Assembly: GCF_965638725.1 (NCBI RefSeq)
Contig: NC_134974.1
Span: 372,001-436,000 of the forward strand
Direction: 5' to 3'
From: Aptenodytes patagonicus
Taxonomy: Eukaryota > Chordata > Aves > Sphenisciformes > Spheniscidae
Length of the DNA: 64,000 nt
Below the pieces are notes generated by a model. That model saw only the letters and a program-made list of their open reading frames with translations. It was not told the DNA's origin and made no database searches. Positions within the stretch are counted from its first letter, which is position 1. Each line of letters begins with the position of its first letter. Below, in pieces: positions 46,981-59,814 of this stretch. The position numbers were made by a program, and so were the translations under genes.

Positions 46981-49900
46981 ATGCCTCACTCTAGAAGGTA
47001 CCGCTCGTCGGAGCGCAGCAGCCGAGGCAGCTATCATGAGCGCTACAGAAGTCGCAAACACAAGAGACGGCGGACGCGGTCGCGATCGAGCAGCAGTGAG
47101 CGTGACCGTCGGCATCGTCGGGAAGACAGTTACCATGTTCGATCCAGGAGGTGAGTCTGCAAAGATGAGGCGGGACCTCGAGCCCTGTGGTGTTTCTCCA
47201 GCTCGGCCGGAGGCAGCTGTGGTCAGCCCAGCTTCTGGGTGGCCTGGGCCCTGTTCTGTCGTGTGCTTTGAGCTGTAACTTCCCGGGCGGTGTTCATAAT
47301 CGAATCCCCCTCGGCTTGCTTCCCCTCCCTAGCTACGATGACCACTCAGCAGACAGGAGGGCCTACGACCGGCGTTACTGTGACAGCTACCGGCGGAATG
47401 ATTACAGCCGCGAGCGGGGGGAAGCCTACTATGAACCCGAGTACCGTCATTCCTACGAATACCGACGCTCCCGGGATCGCGAGGGCAGCTACCGGAGCTG
47501 CAAAAGCAGCCGGCGTAAGCACAGGCGGAGGCGGCGCCGCAGCCGGTCCTTTAGTCGCTCCTCATCGGTGAGTATCCTGCTGTGCTGGGCCTCCCCTGTA
47601 ACCTTTCTCTCCCAGGTGGCGAGCTGGGTAAGTAGAAAACTCACTTTCTAACGCTCTCTCGGACTCAGCTTGAGAAATGCGTAGAAAGCCTTTGTTGCAG
47701 ACAGCAGTTCCTGTCCACCATCCTGATGCGCCTCGGCTATGGCTGCCCTGTGCCAGCTGGGCACAGGCAGCTCAGACCCTCTCTTAGTCTTGCCTGCTCA
47801 GAGGTGGGAGGAGGACAGGCGTGCCTTGTGAGGCTGGCGTGTCCCCCGGGGTGGTGCCGCAATCCTCAGCTCCTTTATCCCTGCAGAGCGCTGCTTTTGT
47901 TCGGTGATGCTCATTAAGAGCTGTCTAGGAACCCCAGCCAAGCAGTCTTTTGTGCGAGGTTTGTACAGCAAACGTTCAGCTGATCCTGGTCCCAGAGAGC
48001 TCGGTCTGCCTGCGACAGGCGGCTTGGTCCCTGTGGTCCCTGGTTCGGGCCTGTGTTCTGTGGCAGGAAGCCCTCCGTCTCTGAGGGTTAGGTCCTGCGT
48101 CAGAGCAGGATCCTTCTGGGTGGGCCCAGCTGACGTGGGATGTTGTGCGAGGGGCTTTGCAAAGGAGTAGAGCTTGTGGACCGGTCAATTCAGGTGGAGG
48201 CAGCAACCATTACAGGCTCTTCCCAGCAGTGTCCCTGGCTTTCTCTTCTTGTCTGTTCTGCTGTTCACCTTCCACTTCTGTTAGACCCCAGACACGTTCT
48301 CTGCTCTGTGTGTGGAGCTCTCAGTGTTGTCTGGTCTGTTCTGGCTGTATGTCCAGGGATGGGATTGTGGGCTGGATTTGGGTCCCAAGTCTGCTGGCCA
48401 GTTGCTCCCAGGTGTGGGGATACTTAGCTGAAGAACTGGAGGCAGGAATTTTCTCTTCTCTGGCATAAACCTCTTATCTGCCTCATCCCAGGCTGTCCCT
48501 ATTCCCTGTTGGGCCTCTGCTTCTCTCCTGGAAGTTAGTCCTTCCAGGATCAGCTTCTTTGGGAGAGGGTCTAGGAAGAAGTGTCACATCTTTCCCCAGG
48601 CAGTCACTCATAAATTCTTTCTGGTTTTGGATGGATCGTTGTACTGAGAGTTGCTTCTGAAATCTCTGAATTCATCTTTTCCTGAGCGTTGGGGCTGGGG
48701 GAAGCTATGTGGGTGGTTGTTGGAATGGGATGGGGAGTGCCTGTGTGGGGCAGCCTGGCCCTTTGCTTGTGCAGGACTTCCCAGCACCTGCCTTCTGCTG
48801 CCTTTCCTCAGTGGCTGCCGTGGGGCTGAAGTGAGCCTCTCCCCGTGGCCACTGAGCGCCCGGCTGCAGAGTTGTGCTTCGGCGTGCTCTCTTGGCATTA
48901 TCCAGGACCCGAAGGCCAGTGCCGTTCCTCTCTGAGCCCCCCTAGGAGCGAGAGCAGCTGGCCCCTTCCACTGCCCCTCCGCTAGCCCTTGTTCTGACCG
49001 TCTCTGCTCTCACACTGGTTCGGGTGGGGCTGTTTGTAGGTTCTTTTTTTTCTTTTTTTTTCTTTTTTTTTTTTTTTTTTTGCTACAACGAAAAGCAAAC
49101 TGTTTTTTTCTTTTCTGAGCTAGTGTGTTGTATCTTGACATGTTCCCTTGCAATATCCCTATCGTTATATATTCCTCTGTGCCGTATGAATTGGCTGGGA
49201 ATCTCCTCCTGCAACCCCTCCTCAAACAACCATGTGAATTTCCAAACCAACCAATGCGTGACGCTGGCTGCTGCGCTGGTTTGAAAATCTGATTGGTGAA
49301 TGATGAATTCCCTGTCTGCCTGGGCCAGCAGCGGAGTCGACAGAGCAGCAGAAGGGCCAAGAGTGTGGAGGACGACGACGAGGGGCATCTGATCTATCGC
49401 GTCGGCGACTGGCTACAAGAAAGATGTACAGCCAAATCGTAACATAATTTAGCTCTCTAGTTAAGCTCCCATCGCAGTCGCAGATCTGTCTTATCTTTCT
49501 GTTTCATTTTATTTTCATTGTTTATTAAAGAGAAACCCTCTCCTTTTCCTTCCCCTTTTGTTAAAGCTACGTTTATATTTTGTATTGTTACTGAAGTGCC
49601 AGGGAACTAGGGCAGTTGCCTTGTGCAGCCGGTGTCAGCCTTCCGCTGCTCCGGTCTCTCAAGCTGTGTGCAGGTTAGGTGTTGCAATGCATTCTCCTCT
49701 GCCTTGTGTATGCGCTGCATCCAGGTCATGCTCACTCTCTCATCTGCCTTCCTCTCTTTCTCTCCCTCCCAGATGAGATTATTAGCACCTTAGGGGAAGG
49801 CACGTTCGGCAGAGTGGTGCAGTGCATCGATCACCGGAGGTACGTCTGCTCCTGGGACAGGGAGGGCTGTGGTGGTGAGGGAAAAAGAGAGACCACAGCT

Positions 49901-52900
49901 GGCGACGGAGCCTTTCATGCTTAATGTGGGAGCCTGGGGGTGAAAATGAGTCTCTTGGTTTCCAGTATTCCTCTGCTGGTCTAGACACTTGCCCTCTTGG
50001 GTCGCCCATGTGTTGGAGAGGAGTCGGGCAGAGCCTCAGGGCTGTTTGTAGGGAGGGAAAAGGCACTGCTTTGGCAGGCACCCCTTAATAACGGCCGCCT
50101 TCTGGCTTGAGCAAGGGTGGTGGAAGGCTGTGCTGCACAACTCACAGGATAAGGCTGGGTCAGAAAGCCCTTTTTGCAGGGCACAGGCTCTCTGACCCAG
50201 CTCAGGGGTGATTTTGCGCTTCCTTCCTGTTTCTCCCCAGGGGTGGTGCACGTGTTGCTCTCAAAATCATTAAAAACGTAGAGAAATACAAAGAGGCTGC
50301 TCGACTGGAAATTAACGTGCTGGAGAAAATCAACGAGAAGGATCCTGAAAACACGAAGTGAGTGTGCTCTTGGTGTTAAAATGGAAGGGCAAGCATTGCC
50401 TTAGCACAGTTGCAGGGATGGGATGAGAGAGGTGCTTGATGTTGCGTGACTGAATTTGTAGCTGGTTTTTGGAGGCGTATCAGCTTGCTATGGGATACAG
50501 ACTGAGCAAGGAAAGGAGGAGCCTGGCGCAGGGATAACATAGCTGAGGGGTACGTGCAGATCTGTTCCAAATCAGAATTTTTTTCTCTCAGTCTTTGTGT
50601 CAGGATGTTTGACTGGTTTGACTACCATGGCCACATGTGCATCTCCTTCGAACTGCTGGGGCTCAGCACCTTTGATTTCCTGAAGGACAACAACTATCTG
50701 CCTTACCCCATCCACCAAGTACGGCACATGGCCTACCAGGTGTGCCAGGCTGTGAAATGTAAGTGTTCACTGCTCTTCTCTCCGCTGGTCCTTGACTGAC
50801 CTGGAGAGCTGTGAAGCTCCCAACGTCTGTGCCAGTTCTGCAACTGGTGGCCAAAAGCAGCAAGTTTTTGCTGCAGTGCCACTGTGCCAGTTCTGAGACT
50901 GAGCCTCCCTGCCCCTCCAGTGGTGAATACGTGCTTGGAATGAATCCTTTTTCCTTCCCTGATTGTAATGATTTCCGATGCATGTGGGCTGGCGGTAGCT
51001 CAGGGCACTTCAGCATCCACCTCCACACACACATTCTGGTGATCGATAGGATAAATCTTTGTGCTTCTGCCGAAGCATCTTGGCCTGGACTAGCCTGACT
51101 GTTCACACCCCATTCTAAATGAGGGCTAAACTGGTGCCAGTACAAGCAAACTGAATTAATGATGTTCGCTCTTCGGGTGGGTGCAGCCTCACTTTGCTTC
51201 TGTTCCGTCACCCCCGACTGTTTGCTTCCTCAGTTCTGCATGACAATAAACTCACTCACACTGACCTCAAGCCGGAGAACATCCTCTTCGTGAACTCTGA
51301 CTACGAACTCTCCTATAACCTGGAAAAGGTAACAGCGCTGCCTTGTGTTAGAGGTCTTCTCTTGGGTTCTTGGTATCCCTGACCTTATCAGCAGGTGGGA
51401 GGAGTTGGAACGTGGCCTCAGGAGACACAGGGTTGACCAACAATGTTCATGCACTTGTTCAGGGCCTATATCCTGCATGAATGGCCTGTGTAATCTATAA
51501 GTAAGCCATAGGGACCATGGGCTTACCTGCATGATGGCGAGAGTTTGTTTGGGGGCTGTGCCAGCACTAAACGTACCCTCCGAAGCCTTCCCCTCCCGTG
51601 GTGCCCTGTGGCGAAGCATCGGCTGTGTAAGGAAGGGGTTAAGTCTGCACCTCGAAACTCCTGAGTAACTGATACCATTCTCCCTCATGAAGAAGCGGGA
51701 TGAGCGGAGTGTGAAGAGCACAGCCATCAGAGTGGTGGACTTCGGCAGTGCCACGTTTGATCATGAGCATCACAGCACGATTGTCTCTACGAGGCATTAC
51801 CGGGCCCCAGAAGTCATACTGGGTAGGTACCTTTCTGCAGAGGCAGGCGTTCACCTCAAGGGCACTGGGTGCTGCCTGCTGGATTAAGGAGCATTTTGCC
51901 TCCACATCATTCAGTAGCTGTACTGGGTTTACCCCATGCTCTACTCTCTACTTTCTGGGAGGGTCAGCAACTTACAAGTTGGTGTTTTGGCATTGCTATC
52001 AGCTGGGCAGTATATTGCCACCAGCGTATCAGGAGCCTGGCTGGAATGGGAATTGTTTTTCCAGTTGTTTGTCTTTAAAAGGATGAGGGAGAGGGATTTG
52101 GAATCTTAGGCCATAACTGGATCTTTTATTTAAAAAACATTGTTTTTTAGAGCTTGGCTGGAGCCAGCCCTGTGATGTGTGGAGCATTGGCTGCATCATC
52201 TTTGAGTATTATGTGGGTTTCACCCTGTTTCAGGTGAGAACTGTATGCTGTCTGGCTACCTCACAACTGATGAAAGAGGATGCTGGCTGTTTCCCAGTAC
52301 AGCCAGGAGCCTCTGGGACTGATGGGGTTCCCTCCATCACTGCAGTCTTATAGATTCAACCGAGGTGTTGCCCAGCAAGGGGTTCTGAACTGGGAAACAC
52401 CCAGGGCTGGAGGTAGAACGACTGGAATCTGTTCCATGCCTTCCCTTTACGTTTCTCTCTCTCTCAGACACATGACAACCGGGAGCACCTGGCCATGATG
52501 GAGAGGATCTTGGGGCCAATTCCTTCTCGGATGATCCGGAAGACGAGGTGAGCAAGGCCGGCTGGGCAGCGCAGGCTTGCCAGCGCTCTCCCGCTTCACG
52601 TATAGCAGTTCTCTCTGAGGGATCGAGCTTTGAAGCTGCCTGCTGAGCCAGTTGTCCATGCTGCTGCAGTGTCCTGAGTAGCGTGTGCTGCCAGGGCTGG
52701 CGTGTTGCTGTTGCTGCAAGACGTTTTGTGCTTGGGTGTAACCTGTTCCCACCTCTTACTCTGACAGGAAACAGAAATATTTCTACCATGGACGCCTGGA
52801 CTGGGACGAGAACACCTCTGCTGGCCGCTATGTTAGGGAAAACTGCAAGCCGCTGCGGGTAAGGCGGGGTGGGCAGGAGCATCTGGTTGCTTTATCCTTT

Positions 52901-53479
52901 TCTCATTGCAGGGTCTTATAGTGCCTGCCCCAGTTGTGAAGATTCTTCCTGTGGGCAAGGTTGGGCTACCGAAAGGGTCAGACCAGTGTCTTCCCGAAGG
53001 AGCCTTGGCCGTCCCAGACATAAACTAGGAAGACTGCATCAACCTGGCCTTAATCTGAAGTGGATGAGGAGGAGGAGGGCACGGAGACCTCAGGAAGTGC
53101 CTGGGAAAGATGGCGGGGGGGGGTGAAAACTCAGCAGTTCTGTGCTTAGTAAAGTGGCCCAGAGTTCAGGTCTAGGATTAGTGACGGTCTGAACAAACCA
53201 GTCTTCCCCCAGCTTAGCCGTTCAGCCCAGGGAATGTACTGTGATGGGACAGGGTGCAGTGTCCTTGGCCCTAACCTCTCCCCTCCATCTCCCCAGCGAT
53301 ACCTGACCTCTGAGGCTGAGGACCATCACCGCCTTTTCGACCTCATTGAGAGCATGCTGGAGTACGAGCCGTCCAAGCGCATCACCCTGGCCGAAGCCCT
53401 CAAGCACCCCTTCTTTGACATGTTGGAGATGGAGCCGAGCACAAAAATGTGGGACTCTAGCAGAGACATCAGTCGGTGA
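46981..53479 (+). CDS. CLK2: CLK2, CDC-like (LAMMER) dual-specificity kinase
   Basis: Nuclear kinase that phosphorylates SR proteins and so controls splicing. Exons: 46981-47150, 47333-47567, 49329-49425, 49773-49839, 50241-50357, 50592-50758, 51234-51328, 51693-51822, 52151-52233, 52468-52547, 52768-52858, 53297-53479; 1515 bases, 504 residues (human 499). The start [16 protein letters not shown] opens an Arg/Ser-rich tail of about 150 residues. The kinase domain follows: [43 protein letters not shown] and the family signature [11 protein letters not shown]. The end is SSRDISR. Skipping the 97-base exon 49329-49425 would shift the frame before the kinase domain; exon skipping of this type is the known self-limiting switch of CLK genes. 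Its donor is an unusual GTACAG. Confidence 0.97.
47568..49328 (+). other. CLK2 intron before the regulated exon
   Basis: At 1.76 kb this is the longest intron of the CLK2 coding region. It contains a long T tract broken by C (49041-49081), then about 245 AT-richer bases before the exon. In other vertebrates CLK introns flanking this exon are often retained and are strongly conserved; whether that holds here was not testable. Confidence 0.6.
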
Positions 53480-53975
53480 CGCCATAGGTGCCAGCCTGCC
53501 CTCAGATTCTAGCCCCCGTGGAGGCCTGCGTGATTTCTATTCAGACACTTGGTGCTTTTTTTTTATACATGAGAAGAACTCCCTGGACACGTTTGTAAAG
53601 CTGTTAATATGTGCGATACTGTAAATAGCCCATATTCTATATTGGCCTCTGAGCACCACGGGCCCGACCTCCTGCTGTTGCTGCTGCCGTTATCGTGAGG
53701 CGAGGGGGCCTGTATGTCCATATTGTACATATCTCTGTTCACGTGTTGCTTTGTCTCCTGTTCTCTCCTGCCCTTCTCAGTGTAAATACTCCAGGACTCG
53801 CAGCTCTCTGTAGCTTATCTGTTTCCTTGTAAGTTATGAAACTGGTGGGACTGCATGGGAATTATTTTTTGGATCAATGTCATAGCCCATCCCCACACCA
53901 GAGTTTTATAAGAATTTTGTACAGTCTTTGTGAAAAATAAATATGAAGTGAATAAACCACCTGGTCTGGGTTTGG
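53480..53975 (+). other. CLK2 3'UTR with three Pumilio elements and tandem poly(A) signals
   Basis: Short 3'UTR of about 0.5 kb. AATAAA occurs at 53936-53941 and 53951-53956. TGTANATA octamers, the Pumilio core site, lie at 53620-53627 (TGTAAATA), 53724-53731 (TGTACATA) and 53781-53788 (TGTAAATA). Confidence 0.8.
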
Positions 53976-55550
53976 ACCAGCAGTAGCCCCTCTTGGGGCT
54001 GTTCTGCTGGTCGGTTGTGCTGCTGATGTGCAGCGGCTGTATGCTGCGCCCTGCAGAGGGAAGGAAAGCACATCCTCTTGTTGTGGGATGAAAGGTACTT
54101 TGTGGTCCAGGAAACTTCAGTAACGAAGCCAGCTCTACCCACCTGCACCGCTCCGCCCAAACTTGGATGCTGGCCTAGTGTCTGAGCTTGCACTGGGCAT
54201 GAGCTGCTTTTGGCCCTCTGAGGGCTGCAGCTGGACCTGAGCAGGTTCGGGGGGCGGGGGGGGGGGCAGCAAAACACAGGCTGGCCTCCTTCATCGTGCC
54301 CTGCGATCAGTATTGAGGTGGGATATAGAAAAAGGAGGACGGTGGTACTTCAAGATATGTATTCTCCTTTACTAGAGAAACCTCTCACTCCCTGGACGGG
54401 GTGGAGCACTGGCTACTGGTGATGGCTGTTGGAAAATGGGTTTCCAGGTGCCCATGTTCAGCTGTCAAACACATACCCCGGTGTCTATCTGTGCCTTTTT
54501 GGCTCTTACCGGCTCTGCAGTGAGGCTGGGGCCTTGGCTTGGACTTTGCCCTTCCATGGGAATTGCTGGGGATGTGTCAGACCTGATGGCTTTGCCAGCG
54601 TGTCTGGGAGAGTCTCGCTGGGGTGGTGTCAGTAATGGAGCAGACACACTCAAGCTCTTGCAGAAGAGACCATATCACTTTGCTGTGGCACCGTCTGTCT
54701 GTGGCAGATTGTGTCCTGGCTCTGGCAGACTCATTAGGCAGAGGGATAAAGGAAAAGTCCGGCTTCACCTGGAGTTAGTGTGGGGGAGTCTCAAGAGGGG
54801 TGACATTGAGTCATCTTCATGTGCTTGTGATCCTAACTTAAAGAGCTTGGGCTGGAAGCTTTCACCTGCCTCCTGCGGTATCGCTCGGCTAGGCAGCAGC
54901 CAGCCAGGTGGTGTGTGCCAGGGAACAAGAGCAGGGGAAGACCGTGTCCTGCTGCATGTGTAGCCAGCCCTTGGGTGAGTCTGGAGGAGAATCAGATTGA
55001 CCAAATAATACCTGCAGTTTGTCTGAGACTTAAAAAAAAATAACCCACACCGGTGTCCAAAACCTGAATGCATAGCCTTTACCTTCCCAGCGGAGAGCAC
55101 GGCTCAAGGTGCCAGCTGTCTGGGTTGAAGTGGGAGCTCACGGATTCGTGTGAACTTTGTAAGTCTGCGTTCAGAGGCTAAAGAATATTTTTAGTAGAGG
55201 GGTGCAGTTGCTGCTAAGCACTGAGAGCTGGGATGGGAACTAGAGGCGGGTATGGATAGATGCCCTGTGCCGCTCTCAGGATGCTGAGGAATCCCTGTTC
55301 GGGAGGGCGTGTCGGTATGCTGTCCACATGCAGCTGGTAGTTGATGGAATCAGGGATCCCTATAAATAACTGGTCCAGGAGACACAAAAGTTAAATTCCT
55401 CAAGCTGCTCGTCGTGCCACGAATTCTTTCCTGACTCTTTCACTTCCATTGAGTCTGCTGCATGGCTGGTTCGGGTGGGCTCAGTGAAACAGCTGCTCTG
55501 CTGCACCCCTGCTGACCTTCCCGAGGGTAAAGCCTGGGTGGGTTCCACGC
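53976..55550. other. CLK2-SCAMP3 intergenic interval
   Basis: About 1.6 kb of moderate GC between the CLK2 poly(A) site and the SCAMP3 CpG island. Open frames of up to about 175 codons carry no recognisable domain and no splice context. A G-rich run lies at about 54248-54267. I see no gene here. Confidence 0.65.
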
Positions 55551-55899
55551 AGGCTGGAGGCGAACAGCACCGCCGCCGTCCCGGTAAGGAGCCGGAGCCC
55601 AGCCGAGGGATTTGGACATGAGGCCTCGGGGGGGACGGACCCGCAGGAGGGGCCTGCTGTCGTGGTAGGCCTAGCTGAACGGAGCCATCGTTGGGTAGAG
55701 GAGCCGGCCCTGGGCGGGGGACCCGGAACCCGGGGGGGCATGGGAGACCTAGGGGGACACGGAGGCCCGGCCCTGGGATGGGACACCGGGAACCCGGGGG
55801 GGCGCGATGGGGCCCGGGCGGCGGAGAGGCCTGGCCCCGGCCCGGCGTTGCCATGGGCCCGCTGTTGCCATGGGGACGCGCTCCCGGCGGGCCCTGCGC

Positions 55900-56129
55900 C
55901 GGGGGGGCGGGGAAATGCGCCGGCACGTGACTCTCGGACATGTGGACGCATCACGTGCTCGCCTCCGCCCGGCCCCGCGCGTGCGCAGAGGCCCCCTGCA
56001 GTGGGGCTCCCCAGAGCCGCAGGCGGTGCCGGTGACGTCACGGTGCGGCGGCCAATCGGCGGCGGCGGCGGCGGCTGAGGGGGCTGAGGCGGCGGCGGTC
56101 CCGGTCCCGGCCCCGCTCCCGGCCCGGCC
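55900..56129 (+). promoter_or_regulatory. SCAMP3 CpG-island promoter with CRE, CCAAT and CACGTG boxes
   Basis: Upstream of the SCAMP3 ATG: palindromic CRE TGACGTCA at 56033-56040, CCAAT at 56052-56056, and two CACGTG E-boxes at 55924-55929 and 55952-55957. The CRE and CCAAT box lie about 75-100 bases before the ATG in a CpG island of about 55.55-56.6 kb. CACGTG is the core bound by the MiT/TFE (CLEAR) and USF factors. Confidence 0.65.
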
Positions 56130-58417
56130 ATGGCCCAGCGCGGCGGCCCCGCGGTGCTCCCGGACAACCCCTTCCAGGTGCGTCCCGCCCAGGGTGAGGG
56201 GCGGCGGCGGCGGCGGCGGGCCCGGCCCCCGCGTCACACCGGCCGTGTCTCTTGCAGGACCCCGCGGCGGTGCAGCCCCGGCCCGGCCCCGAGCGCGCGG
56301 CGCTGGACGCCTACAACCCCTTCGAGAGCGGCGCGGTGAGGCGGCGGGCGGGCGAGGCCGCTTCCCGGCGGCCGGGCTCCCCCCCCCCCCCGCGGCGAGC
56401 GGCGCCTCACCGTCCCCCTCTTCTTCCTGCAGCCGCCGCCGCCGTACCAGGCCCCGTCGGCGGCTCCGCCGCCCCTGCCAGCGGCCGGCATGCCCCCGCC
56501 GCAGGCGGCCGCGCAGCCGCCGCGGAAAGCCAGCCCTACGGAGCCCCGGAACTACGGCTCCTACGGCACGCAGGTACCGGGGGGCGAGGCAGCCGCTTGG
56601 CCGCCGCGGGGTGGGCTAGGGGAGAAGGCGGGAACCCCAGGGCCTGCGTTCCCCCCGCAGGCCTCGGCGGCAGCCGCCACGGCTGAGCTGCTGAAGCGGC
56701 AGGAGGAGCTGAACCGGAAGGCGGAGGAGCTGGACCGGCGGGAGAGGGAGCTGCAGAACGCGGCCCTCGGCGGTGCCGCAAGTGAGTGGCCTGCGGGGCA
56801 GGGGAGGGATGGCGGCCGCCTTCCCCGCGCCTCCCCCTGCACTGGCACCGCTGCTCTCTCTTTCTCGCCTTCTTCCCTCTGCAGCGAGGCTGAACAACTG
56901 GCCCCCGTTGCCGTCTTTCTGCCCAGTGAAGCCCTGCTTCTACCAAGACATCCCCGTGGAGATCCCTGCTGACTTCCAGAAGACTGTTTCTACCATGTAT
57001 TACCTCTGGATGGGTGAGTCCCTGGGGGAAATCTAAGGGCAGGTCCTGGGAGGAGGTAGAGGAACAAGTGTCCTGCGTGCGAGTGAACGCTGCCGGGCTG
57101 GAGAACTTGCGATTATCACGCGGTGACCAGGTCTGGGGGGCTGAGCTCTTGGTGTGGGGAGGGGGGAGCCTTGCTCGGGTTGCTTGACCGATGTCCTCTC
57201 TCTCAGCCAGCACCATTGCTCTCTTCCTGAACTTCTTGTCCTCGCTGGCCTGGTTCTGTGTGGAGCCCTCGTCCGGTTCTGGGTTCGGCCTCTCCATTCT
57301 CTGGGCTCTCCTCTACACGCCCTGCTCCTTTGTCTGCTGGTATAGGCCGATGTACAAAGCTTTCAGGTGTGTATCTGCTTGAGCTCCCAGGGCAGCGAAG
57401 CAGCGGGTGGGATGGCTGCAAGGCGGGTGCTTGAAGCTGGGGAGACTGGGCTGCTTGGGAGAACGGGCCCTTGCGCTGAGCGCGGCACCGATGGTGTCCC
57501 AGCCGCTCTTGTGGCCTTTGGGCCTGGGGGATGTGGTGATTCTGCACTGAGCTTCTGGCTGAGGAACAGATCTTGCTTTGGCTGGGGCTCTTTTAAGGAG
57601 GTCACAGGAACGTGTTTTCCTGTGGACCTTGCCGTTGGAGATCCTTGCACTGCCTTATGCCTCTTCCTCAGATTTGCCCTTGCTTTAAGACACTTAACCA
57701 GTGGCTGCGCCTCTGGGGCCTGCGTGTTCTCTCTCGCTTTGAGGAATGTTTGAGAGTTGTTTTCTGAGGCCTAACCTCGTCTGTCTCTTTCTCCCAGGAG
57801 TGACAGTTCATTCAACTTCTTTGTCTTCTTCTTCGTCTTCTTTGCCCAGAACGTGATGTATGTGCTGCAGGCGATTGGCATACCAAACTGGGGATTCAGG
57901 TGTGCGTTGTGCTGACCCTGGGGAGTACCTGGTTAGCCGGGTACCCCAGAAAGGGAGGAGGCGGGTGGGGAAGAGGGAACCTGTGGGCAACCGTCTCTTG
58001 TTTTGCAGTGGCTGGATATTGAGCCTGATAGCGTTGCGGAAGAACACGGCCGTGGCTGTGATGATGATCCTGGTGTCCTTGTTCTTCACAGCAGTGGCTG
58101 TGTTGGGCATCATTATGCTGAAAAAGGTGAGTTTGGATCGAAGCTCTGGACCAGAGTGCCCCTTCAGGAGGATGAGGGTGGGTTTTGGCAGGTGCGGGGG
58201 CACAGCTCTGTTTACTGGCGGCCCGGAACGGGGCCGGTGCGCTGACCCCGAGCCTGCCGCTCTCTTCCAGATCCACTCTCTGTACCGCCGGACGGGCGCC
58301 AGCTTCCAGAAAGCACAGGAGGAGTTTGCCGCGGGGGTCTTCTCCAACCAGGCGGTGCGCACCGCAGCGGCCAACGCTGCCACAGGTGCCGCCACCAATG
58401 CCTTCCGGGTGCCCTAG
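56130..58417 (+). CDS. SCAMP3: SCAMP3, secretory carrier membrane protein 3
   Basis: Four-pass membrane protein of trans-Golgi and endosomes acting in receptor sorting. Exons: 56130-56177, 56258-56335, 56433-56573, 56661-56781, 56885-57013, 57207-57366, 57798-57899, 58009-58126, 58271-58417; 1044 bases, 347 residues, the same length as human. The N-terminus carries two NPF motifs (DNPFQ, YNPFE) that bind EH-domain proteins. Then come a Pro-rich stretch, a coiled coil ([20 protein letters not shown]), and four hydrophobic segments. The SCAMP E-peptide [10 protein letters not shown] lies between the second and third. The C-terminus is [16 protein letters not shown] to NAFRVP. Intact and strongly conserved. 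Confidence 0.97.
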
Positions 58418-59800
58418 CTGGGCGGTGGCCCCGGCTTCTCATCGCACGTGGGCTCTTTCTAAGGAAGAGGAAATCCAAGTTGCACTTTCATTGGATCCCC
58501 ATGTGTCTGCATCAGCTGTCAGAGGCCGCCTCATCCCAGCTTGGAAGTGCTGGTGCCTGAATCGTCTGCTGCTCTAACCCCTTCCCTCACGGATGGAGGC
58601 TGTTCTGGTTTGTGCTGGTCCCCTTCCCTCAGTGGACTGGGGAAGGAGCGGGATGGGAGGTGCCGTGACCAAGCCCTGTGCCTGTCATTGCCCTCCCTTC
58701 CAGCACCAGGAGCCTCCTCCAGACGTGTGACAGGGACTGAAGCGGCTGCTCACCTTCCCTGTGTTGGCCAGGGCTCCTCTGTTTCCCCACCTGGCGATGC
58801 CACTTGTGTGCCCTGGGGCACAAAGGGTTCCCCGTGTGTCCAGTCCCAGGGCGTGCAGGGGCTGGCTCTTCCCTGGAGGCTTTTGCCTGCCTTCCCTTTG
58901 ATGCGGGACCTGATTCTCTGCCAAGAAAATCATCACTGTCTTCCCCCCAGGGGCTTGCTCCGGTGGGGTGGGGCTGGGTCTGTCCCCAGGGTGCTGAGCT
59001 CGGAGGCAGCCCTCCTCCAGTCCCTTTCCCTGTCCTCTCCCTCTCTCCTTTGCTGGGCTGAGCCTGCTCCAGGCGCAGGGATAAGGAGAGTGGGGCCAGG
59101 ACAGGCAGCGGTGGTGCACATGCTGCTGTTGGGGCTTCCTGCCTTTAGCCTGTGTGCCCAGCCACAGCTGTCCGGGACTGGCACGCGGTGGACCCTAAAG
59201 CCAGGCTGGGCACCAAGGAGGGCTCCTGGAACCTCCTTAGCTCCCTCCTTGCCTCCAGCTGAACAGCTTCTCCCTTCCTCTGCCTGCCCTGGGGCCAGTG
59301 ATCCCTTGCTTCCACCCCAGCACTCTTCACCCAGAGCCTGCCCCTTCCCCAGGGGCCTTCGCCCTCCTCCCTTTTTGGGTGCTGAGCCGGTGCAGCACTG
59401 CCTAGTATGTGCCCTGTGTCCCTGCTAGCCCCTGGTGTCCCCCCTCCCGTGTGCCAGTGTCCTCGGGGCTCCCTGGGCCTCGTGTCACTGGGACGGGTCT
59501 CACGAGTTCTGCTTCGCCCCATCTCCTCTCTGATGCTCCTGGGTTTGTCCCTGCTGCTCCTGGGCTGGCGAGAGGGTTTGTGCCTTCATCTGTGGGGGCC
59601 AGCGCACGCGGCAGGTCCACTGCGGCCATGCCCTGTCCTGCGGCGGGGGCTGGCGCTGGGTGACGGCGGTGGCCCGTGCTCCGGCAGTGGCTGTCCCGCC
59701 GTGGGGCAGCTCCTGCCGCGGCCTCTCGTGTGTTGCTGTGCCCGACGCCAAGCCGCCTTCAGGTTTTATTTAAGGAATAAATGAAGTTTCACTCCGTGCC
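58418..59800 (+). other. SCAMP3 3'UTR
   Basis: Noncoding tail of about 1.36 kb ending at AATAAA 59776-59781. It is GC-rich, with many short open frames on both strands but no recognisable product. The next CpG island, that of ENTREP3, starts within about 40 bases of the poly(A) signal. Confidence 0.75.
59776..59781 (+). terminator. SCAMP3 poly(A) signal AATAAA
   Basis: The first canonical hexamer after the SCAMP3 stop, in a short AT-rich patch (59764-59788) just before the ENTREP3 CpG island. Confidence 0.75.
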
Positions 59801-59814
59801 TCCGCTGTCTCCGT

